This document shows positions 5,269-9,850 of a DNA stretch of 9,850 nt, piece after piece. The stretch comes from an uncultured Clostridium sp. GTDB lineage: Bacteria > Bacillota > Clostridia > TANB77 > CAG-508. The stretch spans positions 1 through 9,850 of the forward strand of contig CAMCHB010000034.1 of NCBI GenBank assembly GCA_945874585.1. Direction: 5' to 3'. Positions within the stretch are counted from its first letter, which is position 1, and the number at the start of each line of letters is the position of its first letter. Made by a program: the position numbers and the translations under genes. The notes beneath the pieces were generated by a model. It saw only the letters and a program-made list of their open reading frames with translations. It was not told the origin of the DNA and ran no database searches.

Positions 5269-5371
5269 AATAATTAGTTTGGGAAAACGCATTTTAAGAA
5301 CGGAAACAGCACCGATTGCTTTAACTGCCATCTTAATGTACGAATTAGGAGATATAGGAGGAGAAAAATAA
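5261..5371 (+). pseudogene. rsmE: C-terminal part of RsmE in the +1 frame
   Basis: Reading from GGT 5261 gives GAKIISLGKRILRTETAPIA...MYELGDIGGEK and then TAA. RILRTETA is the highly conserved end of the RsmE SPOUT knot that lines the SAM pocket, so this is unmistakably the missing end of the gene starting at 4615. There is no start codon or ribosome site of its own. Conservation of this stretch up to a properly placed stop argues that the shift is recent, or an artefact. Confidence 0.85.
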
Positions 5372-5854
5372 ATGAGTGATATTGAAAGCGATGTAGAGCT
5401 AGAATTAAAAAATAAAAAAACACTTCCACAGAACATAAAAAATACGATATATGATAAGATATTTCGTAATGTTATGATTGCGATTGTGGTTGTGATTTAT
5501 TTCGCTTTTTTAAATTTGGGGTATCGTAATATTGAACCAAGTGTTTTTGCAACTGATTTAAAAGTATTTAGCTTTGCTGTTTTAGGTTTATCTATTTTGC
5601 TATTAGAACGAGGCTATAAAAAAGATAAAGAAGGAATTTTCTTAAATGGACTAGAAACTTTTGCCATTTCCTTTATTACTTTACTGATGACACATACGTA
5701 TTTTTTCGCGAGTGAAAGAACCAGGGATTTGGTTAGTTTATCTTTCCTTTATATAGCCATTTATTATATGATAAAATCACTGATTATTTATGGGAAAGAA
5801 GTACATCGCTTCCGCAAACAGATAAGTGATGTGCGCGATATCGTTGGAAGATAG
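5372..5854 (+). CDS. Four-helix integral membrane protein of unknown function
   Basis: I do not recognise the family. The 160-residue protein has an acidic then Lys/Asn-rich cytoplasmic-type N-terminus (1-30). Four hydrophobic segments follow at about 33-50 (VMIAIVVVIYFAFLNLG), 62-79 (FSFAVLGLSILLL), 92-112 (GLETFAISFITLLMTHTYFFA) and 119-140 (LVSLSFLYIAIYYMIKSLIIYG). A basic tail (KEVHRFRKQISDVRDIVGR) ends it. No catalytic or transport motif is visible. The ATG directly follows the TAA of the restored rsmE frame, and its ribosome site GGAGG (5358-5362) lies inside rsmE. In the cell as sequenced, ribosomes on rsmE stop about 100 bases earlier, which could reduce coupling. It sits between rsmE and yicC in an RNA-metabolism operon, 16 bases before yicC; a role there is not implied by its sequence. 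Confidence 0.75.
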   Translation: MSDIESDVELELKNKKTLPQNIKNTIYDKIFRNVMIAIVVVIYFAFLNLGYRNIEPSVFATDLKVFSFAVLGLSILLLERGYKKDKEGIFLNGLETFAISFITLLMTHTYFFASERTRDLVSLSFLYIAIYYMIKSLIIYGKEVHRFRKQISDVRDIVGR

Positions 5855-5870
5855 AAGGAGATGAGGTAAA

Positions 5871-6734
5871 ATGAAAAGTATGACAGGCTATGGACACCAG
5901 GTTAATGACTACGAACAAAGAAGATATACAGTTGAAATAAGAACCGTTAATCATAAGTACCATGATATTTCCTTAAAAATGAGCCGTAATATCAGTTATT
6001 TAGAGTGTAAAGTACGAAACAAACTGAAAGATACAATCCAACGAGGCAAAATTGATGTTTCCATTACAATGGAAGATATGGGAGAGGCACCAATATGCTT
6101 TAACCAAAATGTTGTCAAAGGTTATATACAAGCAATGCTTGATTTACAAGAAGATAATAACATTGATATTACCATCAACATGGCTGATATTCTAGCTTTA
6201 CCAGATGTTTTAAAAAAGGAAAAGCAGGAGGAAGATCCACAAATTGAAAAAGAAGTAATGGAAACACTGGAACAGGCTTTACAAAAACTAATTCAAATGC
6301 GAGCAACAGAAGGAGAAAAAATACAGGAGGATTTAAAACAAAGAGTTCAGAAAATTCAGGGCTATATAGAAGAAATATCTACAAATTCTACTGGACTTGT
6401 GGAGGAATATGTAGTAAAATTAAGAAGAAGAATAAAAGAACTATTGCAAGAAGAAAATATAGATGAAAATAGAATTTTAATGGAGACGGTTATTTTTGCT
6501 GATAAATCTTCTATTGAAGAGGAACTTACTCGTTTACGTAGTCATATAGCACAATTTTGTGAGATGTTGAAAGAAGATCATATTGGTAAAAAGATGGATT
6601 TCCTAATTCAGGAAATGAACCGCGAAGTTAATACCATTGCCTCAAAAGCTAATTGCCTAAACATCACAAAATTAGTGGTGGAAACGAAAAATGAATTAGA
6701 AAATATAAGAGAGCAAGTTCAAAACATTGAATAA
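5871..6734 (+). CDS. YicC-family endoribonuclease
   Basis: This 287-residue protein, of normal length for the family, begins with the diagnostic MKSMTGYG and the N-terminal YicC domain: EIRTVNHKYHDISLKMSRNI and LECKVRNKLKDTIQRGKIDVSI. It ends with the DUF1732 domain: ILMETVIFADKSSIEEELTRLRSHI and GKKMDFLIQEMNREVNTIASKAN, then a charged coiled-coil-like tail. The middle (~130-190) is a helical, Glu/Lys/Gln-rich segment. YicC proteins are RNA-cleaving enzymes (in E. coli linked to turnover of the small RNA RyhB). The B. subtilis counterpart YloC is, as here, the gene immediately before remA. AGGAG sits 11 bases before the ATG. The gene is followed by a 47-base gap with its own ribosome site for remA and no terminator, so it is cotranscribed. 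Confidence 0.9.
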   Translation: MKSMTGYGHQVNDYEQRRYTVEIRTVNHKYHDISLKMSRNISYLECKVRNKLKDTIQRGKIDVSITMEDMGEAPICFNQNVVKGYIQAMLDLQEDNNIDITINMADILALPDVLKKEKQEEDPQIEKEVMETLEQALQKLIQMRATEGEKIQEDLKQRVQKIQGYIEEISTNSTGLVEEYVVKLRRRIKELLQEENIDENRILMETVIFADKSSIEEELTRLRSHIAQFCEMLKEDHIGKKMDFLIQEMNREVNTIASKANCLNITKLVVETKNELENIREQVQNIE

Positions 6735-6781
6735 CAGCATACAATAGAAAGCTTTACAGGTTTGCTCGATAGGAGGTTTTT

Positions 6782-7021
6782 ATGCAACTAATCAATATTG
6801 GATTTGGGAACATTGTTTCAGCAGAACGAATCATTGCTATTGTAAGTCCTGAATCGGCACCAATTAAAAGAATTGTTCAAGAAGCCAAAGAAAATAAAAC
6901 AGCAGTAGATGCAACTTATGGAAGAAGAACAAGAGCTGTTATTATTATGGATTCTGGACATGTTATTTTATCGGCTGTTCAACCAGAAACAGTAGCCGGA
7001 AGATTTGGAAAAGAAGATTAA
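6782..7021 (+). CDS. remA: RemA/DUF370 DNA-binding regulator
   Basis: The 79-residue protein is nearly full-length homologous to RemA (YlzA) of B. subtilis: MQLINIGFGNIVSAERIIAIVSPES, IKRIVQEAK, DATYGRRTRAVIIMDSGHVILSAVQPETV. RemA forms ring-like oligomers, similar to DNA-wrapping proteins, and activates biofilm matrix operons in Bacillus. The arginines shown to matter for DNA binding there correspond to R16, R48 and R49 here. Matrix genes of Bacillus type need not exist in this organism, so the regulon is unknown. A perfect AGGAGG (6771-6776) precedes the ATG. The position between yicC and the gmk/rpoZ pair is the standard one in Firmicutes. Confidence 0.9.
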   Translation: MQLINIGFGNIVSAERIIAIVSPESAPIKRIVQEAKENKTAVDATYGRRTRAVIIMDSGHVILSAVQPETVAGRFGKED

Positions 7022-7042
7022 AAAGAAAGAAGGAATGTTAAA

Positions 7043-7234
7043 ATGATGGTAAAACCAGCTGTTACAGAGTTATTAAAAATTGTTAACAATCGTTACGAAT
7101 TGGTGATTGCAACAGCAAAAAGAGCTAGACAAATCGCTGCAGGAAGTGAACCACTTACAGATGTACAAGAAAAGTCACCAGTTACATTAGCAGTCAATGA
7201 AATTGCGGAAGGTAAGGTGAAAATTTTATGTTAG
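7043..7234 (+). CDS. rpoZ: DNA-directed RNA polymerase omega subunit
   Basis: This 63-residue small subunit assists beta' folding and assembly of RNA polymerase. The omega core is clear: KPAVTELLKIVNNRYELVIATAKRARQIA (the conserved N(R/S)YxLVxxxAKRARQI), then KSPVTLAVNEIAEGKV at the end. Two ATGs (7043, 7046) are available; AGAAGGA at 7028-7034 serves either. The gene follows remA by 21 bases and its stop overlaps the gmk start (ATGTTAG), which suggests translational coupling. In Bacillus and many clostridia rpoZ follows gmk; here it precedes it. Confidence 0.92.
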   Translation: MMVKPAVTELLKIVNNRYELVIATAKRARQIAAGSEPLTDVQEKSPVTLAVNEIAEGKVKILC

Positions 7235-7803
7235 TTATATTGTCAGGAGTTTCAGGAGCAGGAAAAGATACAATCAAAAGAGAACTAATTAAAAGAATGG
7301 AAAATGTTACAACAGTTGCATCTTATACGGACCGACCAAAAAGACCAGGAGACTCAGCTACACAATATAACTATGTGTCAAAAGAAGAGTTCGAAAAAAT
7401 GATTGCTCAGGATGAATTATACGAATATTCTGTTCATCATAATCATTATTATGGTACTTCTAAAAAATTATTAAACGAAACCATTCAAGATGGAAAGATT
7501 ATTGTAAAAGATATCGATGTAAATGGAACCGAAAATTTAGTAAAATTATTTAAACAAGATGTGAAGGTTGTTACCATTTACTTGCGTGTTCCAAAAGAGA
7601 TACTAAAACATCGTTTAGAGAACAGAGTGGACAAGCCAGATTTTAAAGAAATCACATTACGTTTAAATCGATTTGATTATGAGGAATCTAAAATAGGAAA
7701 TTATGATTATGTCATAAAAAATAATGATTTAGAAAAAACAGTTCAAATTATTATGGCTATTATTCAAAATGAGTATAAATTAGGAAATTATACAGAATTT
7801 TAA
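7228..7803 (+). CDS. gmk: Guanylate kinase, divergent
   Basis: Guanylate kinase makes GDP from GMP and ATP, a needed step in nucleotide supply and c-di-GMP/ppGpp turnover. The 191-residue protein has the P-loop GVSGAGKDT (7-15, K13). It also carries the GMP-binding set that corresponds to the yeast enzyme: S32, R36 and R39 (SYTDRPKR), Y47, E66 (LYEY), Y75 (HYYGT) and D97 (DIDVNG). A lid/adenine region RVPKEILKHRLENR and YDYVIKNNDLEKT follow. It differs from typical Gmk: S-x-T-D-R replaces the usual TTR, the GExxG loop is one residue shorter (GDSATQY), the P-loop has D after GK, and VKDID replaces LEID. Substrate residues are kept, so activity as Gmk is likely, though a second canonical copy elsewhere cannot be excluded. 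It overlaps rpoZ by 7 bases and ends the operon at a terminator. Confidence 0.85.
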   Translation: MLVILSGVSGAGKDTIKRELIKRMENVTTVASYTDRPKRPGDSATQYNYVSKEEFEKMIAQDELYEYSVHHNHYYGTSKKLLNETIQDGKIIVKDIDVNGTENLVKLFKQDVKVVTIYLRVPKEILKHRLENRVDKPDFKEITLRLNRFDYEESKIGNYDYVIKNNDLEKTVQIIMAIIQNEYKLGNYTEF

Positions 7804-7817
7804 AATAGAAAGTGAAG

Positions 7818-7842
7818 GTACGCCAAAGTGCGTGCTTTTTTT
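7818..7842 (+). terminator. Rho-independent terminator after gmk
   Basis: GTACGC (7818-7823) pairs with GCGTGC (7830-7835), six pairs with one G-U, loop CAAAGT, followed by seven T (7836-7842). It lies 14 bases after the gmk stop and closes the operon. It is short, so some read-through into the next gene is plausible. Confidence 0.75.
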
Positions 7843-7864
7843 ATTGAAAAAGGAGAAGAAAAAA

Positions 7865-9055
7865 ATGGACAAAATTTTTGCCGATTTACACATTCATATT
7901 GGAAGGAGCAATCAAAATCATCCCATTAAGATTACAGCATCTCGTACTTTGAATTTCGCTAATATTGCACAAGAATGTGCGCAACGTAAAGGAATTCAAA
8001 TGGCTGGCATTATCGATTGTGCTTCTCCCTATGTAATAGAAGACATTGAAGAATTTTTAAAACAAGGAGAAGCTTGTGAGATCGATAAGGGAGGCATTAT
8101 TTATCAGAATAAAGTTTGCCTTCTATTGGGAAGTGAAATTGAGACATCTGAAACAAGAGAAGATGGAAACAAGGGAAGTGCTCATAATTTATGCTATTTC
8201 CCTAAACTGAAAGATATCAAAGCTTTTTCACAGGAGATGAGCCATCATATCAGAAATATAACGCTTAGTTCGCAAAGAGCGGACATTTCTGCTTACCAAT
8301 TATTGGATATTGTAGAAAAATATCATGGAATTTTAATACCTGCACATGCTTTTACACCACACAAAAGCTTTTATGGTAATTGCACCGATCGTTTGCAGAA
8401 AATTTTTCGTGAAAAATATGATCGCATTCCTGCAATAGAGCTTGGCTTGAGTGCTGATACAGAACTTGCTGATCATATTTCAGAGCTGGCAGACAAAACA
8501 TTTTTAACCAATTCAGATGCTCATTCTTTGCCTCGTATTGGACGAGAGTACAATCAAATGCAAGTAGAAGATATCAATTACCAAGAATTTTTATATGCAA
8601 TTCAAAGAAAAAATGGAAGAAAAATTGTGGCAAATTACGGAATGGACCCAAAACTTGGAAAATATCACCGAACTTATTGTGAGGATTGCAAAAAAAATAT
8701 TGTGGATACTCTTCCGGCAACAACATGTCCTGATTGCGATAGCCGTCATATAACAATGGGCGTTTTAGATCGTATTATAACCATTCAGGATGAAGAGACT
8801 GCAAAAAGCCCAAAACATAGACCACCATATATTTATCAAATTCCTTTAACTTATATTCCTGGAGTAGGACCAAAAGTTCTAGAAAAATTATTAAAAAGCT
8901 TTCAGACGGAAATGAATGTTTTGCATGAAGTTTCCTATGATGACTTGGTGGCTGTTGTTGGAGAAAAAATTGCTACCAATATTGAAAAAGCACGAAAAGG
9001 AGAGATAAGAATACAAGCCGGTGGCGGAGGCGTTTATGGGAAAATAACAGAGTAA
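7865..9055 (+). CDS. Endonuclease Q-family PHP-domain nuclease
   Basis: This 396-residue protein belongs to the EndoQ family (TIGR00375-like), which nicks DNA on the 5' side of deaminated bases (uracil, hypoxanthine) and abasic sites. The PHP metal-site motifs are present in order: ADLHIHIGRSN (start), GIIDCASP, LLGSEIET, PAHAFTPHKSFYG and TNSDAHS. A four-cysteine zinc element follows (CEDC and CPDC, ~290-312). The C-terminal part reads YIPGVGPKVLEKLL, like a helix-hairpin-helix DNA-binding motif, and ends in a Gly-rich GGGGVYGKI. The start is ATG 7865 because AGGAG (7851-7855) precedes it; the longer frame from 7832 begins inside the upstream terminator stem and adds only a Leu/Lys-rich extension. 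The family is known in archaea and a minority of bacteria, including bacilli. It probably shares a transcript with spoIIM or uses a weak promoter not recognised here. Confidence 0.85.
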   Translation: MDKIFADLHIHIGRSNQNHPIKITASRTLNFANIAQECAQRKGIQMAGIIDCASPYVIEDIEEFLKQGEACEIDKGGIIYQNKVCLLLGSEIETSETREDGNKGSAHNLCYFPKLKDIKAFSQEMSHHIRNITLSSQRADISAYQLLDIVEKYHGILIPAHAFTPHKSFYGNCTDRLQKIFREKYDRIPAIELGLSADTELADHISELADKTFLTNSDAHSLPRIGREYNQMQVEDINYQEFLYAIQRKNGRKIVANYGMDPKLGKYHRTYCEDCKKNIVDTLPATTCPDCDSRHITMGVLDRIITIQDEETAKSPKHRPPYIYQIPLTYIPGVGPKVLEKLLKSFQTEMNVLHEVSYDDLVAVVGEKIATNIEKARKGEIRIQAGGGGVYGKITE

Positions 9056-9119
9056 CCAGTTCTAAAACAGGTTTTATGACATAGATATTATGTAGGATTG
9101 ATAGGGAGGTTACCAAAGC

Positions 9120-9761
9120 ATGAAAAGACGCGTAGAGGAGAAAAAGAAATCCAACATAATTGTGATACATGTCAAAAACAACTGGAAAGCCTATACAACA
9201 GTTGCTATTGCATTCCTGATTGGAATTTTGGGCGGTGTTATTTTACTGAATCAATCAGATGTTACCAAGCAAAATAATTTGAAACAATACATACAAAATT
9301 TTGTTGAGCATTTACATGCAGGAGAGGAAGTTAACAAAACAGAATTACTGAAACAAGTAACAAAAAGAAATTTCCTTTTCTTTTTGTTTATGTGGCTGGC
9401 AGGTTCTACTGTGATTGGCATCCCCATTGTTTATGCTCTGGTTGCCTATCAGGGATTCTGCTTAAGTTACACGATTTCAGTTGTGATAGCAACTTTGGGG
9501 GCAAGCAAGGGAATCCTATTTACTTTAGCATCTGTTTTACCACAAAATCTGATTTATATACCATGTCTATTCGCATTAGCGGTAAGTGGTATAAAATTTT
9601 ACCAATCGGTTGTAAAAAATAGAAAAATGGAACAGATAAAAGATGAAATTTTTCGCCATGTGTCTTTTTCAACTTTAGTTGGTATCATTTGGCTATTAGG
9701 TGGTGCACTAGAAACCTATATTTCAAGCGGAATTCTTTTACAAATTGAGAAATATATCTAG
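9120..9761 (+). CDS. spoIIM: Stage II sporulation protein M
   Basis: SpoIIM is the integral membrane scaffold of the SpoIID-SpoIIM-SpoIIP complex that remodels septal peptidoglycan so that the mother cell can engulf the forespore. The 213 residues equal the usual length. A basic cytoplasmic N-terminus (KRRVEEKKK) is followed by a helix at ~27-44 (VAIAFLIGILGGVILLNQ), an extracytoplasmic stretch with the TELLKQVTKRN amphipathic segment, then three or four further helices: FLFFLFMWLAGSTVIGIPIVYALVAYQGFCLSYTI (split here into two), LASVLPQNLIYIPCLFALAVSGI and LVGIIWLLGGALETYISSGIL. The P-Q-N-L-I-Y and GALETYIS motifs are typical. GGGAGG lies 11 bases before the ATG. Control by the mother-cell factor sigma-E is known in Bacillus, but I could not find a convincing sigma-E promoter in the 64 bases upstream. 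Confidence 0.9.
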   Translation: MKRRVEEKKKSNIIVIHVKNNWKAYTTVAIAFLIGILGGVILLNQSDVTKQNNLKQYIQNFVEHLHAGEEVNKTELLKQVTKRNFLFFLFMWLAGSTVIGIPIVYALVAYQGFCLSYTISVVIATLGASKGILFTLASVLPQNLIYIPCLFALAVSGIKFYQSVVKNRKMEQIKDEIFRHVSFSTLVGIIWLLGGALETYISSGILLQIEKYI

Positions 9762-9808
9762 GCAAGAAAAAATCTAGGGAAAAAAATCAGAAAAACTTGC
9801 AAAAAGAC

Positions 9809-9837
9809 TTTACTTTTTTTTACTGTTTTGATATAAC
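9809..9837 (+). promoter_or_regulatory. Putative promoter for a gene beyond the window
   Basis: TTTACT (9809-9814) and TATAAC (9832-9837) are 17 bases apart, a fair match to the sigma-A consensus in an AT-rich stretch of about 90 bases after spoIIM that holds no gene. No terminator for spoIIM is recognisable: GCAAG/CTTGC (9763-9767 and 9796-9800) can pair but has a long loop and no T-tract. Confidence 0.35.
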
Positions 9838-9850
9838 ATATATAGTTTAT

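Noticed and set aside
7832..7864. Longer N-terminus for the EndoQ-family protein
   Set aside because: It begins within the terminator stem and T-tract, and AGGAG precedes ATG 7865 where the conserved sequence begins.
9056..9119. Sigma-E promoter upstream of spoIIM
   Set aside because: CATAGATA at about 9080 only partly resembles the -10 element and no matching -35 was found at the right distance.
9392..9622. 76-codon frame inside spoIIM
   Set aside because: It lies in another frame of a clear membrane-protein gene, and its Cys/Ser-rich composition is a by-product of hydrophobic codons.
1..9850. CRISPR arrays, tRNA or rRNA genes, insertion sequences
   Set aside because: No regularly spaced repeats, cloverleaf-type sequence, rRNA motifs or transposase frames were seen on either strand.

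Overview
The window looks like a chromosomal piece of an anaerobic, spore-forming, AT-rich Firmicute of the Clostridia type. The evidence is low GC, strong AGGAGG-type ribosome sites, rubrerythrin, SpoIIM, RemA and the yicC-remA-rpoZ-gmk cluster. I cannot name the species.

Region 1 (1 to about 2440) is a decayed prophage end. It holds the 3' part of a very large virion-associated protein that breaks into two frames, a small tail/baseplate protein (apparently intact), a collagen-like tail protein with a frameshift and an internal deletion, and a truncated C-type-lectin/FGE-fold protein. The 3' end of that last gene looks like the variable region of a diversity-generating retroelement (DGR). 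No reverse transcriptase, Avd or template repeat is present in the window, so it is either a stranded target or one served in trans.

Region 2 (about 2441 to 3366) holds a rubrerythrin gene with its own promoter and terminator. It is followed by an unusually structured intergenic stretch: a 15-bp perfect inverted repeat that uses the terminator's T-tract as one arm, a long imperfect hairpin, and an antisense small ORF of 36 to 53 codons.

Region 3 (3302 to 7842) is a co-directional housekeeping operon. It starts at a good promoter (TTGATT-N17-TATAAT) and ends at a rho-independent terminator. Its genes are a U32-family tRNA-hydroxylation protein, rsmE (broken by a +1 frameshift near the 3' end), an unknown four-helix membrane protein, yicC, remA, rpoZ and a divergent guanylate kinase. 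Common themes are RNA modification, RNA turnover and the transcription apparatus. rpoZ and gmk are in the reverse of the usual order and overlap by 7 bases.

Region 4 (7851 to 9850) holds an endonuclease Q-family PHP nuclease (repair of deaminated DNA) and SpoIIM (engulfment during sporulation), then a putative promoter reading out of the window. All supported genes are on the + strand; only the speculative small ORF at 3153-3263 is on the minus strand.
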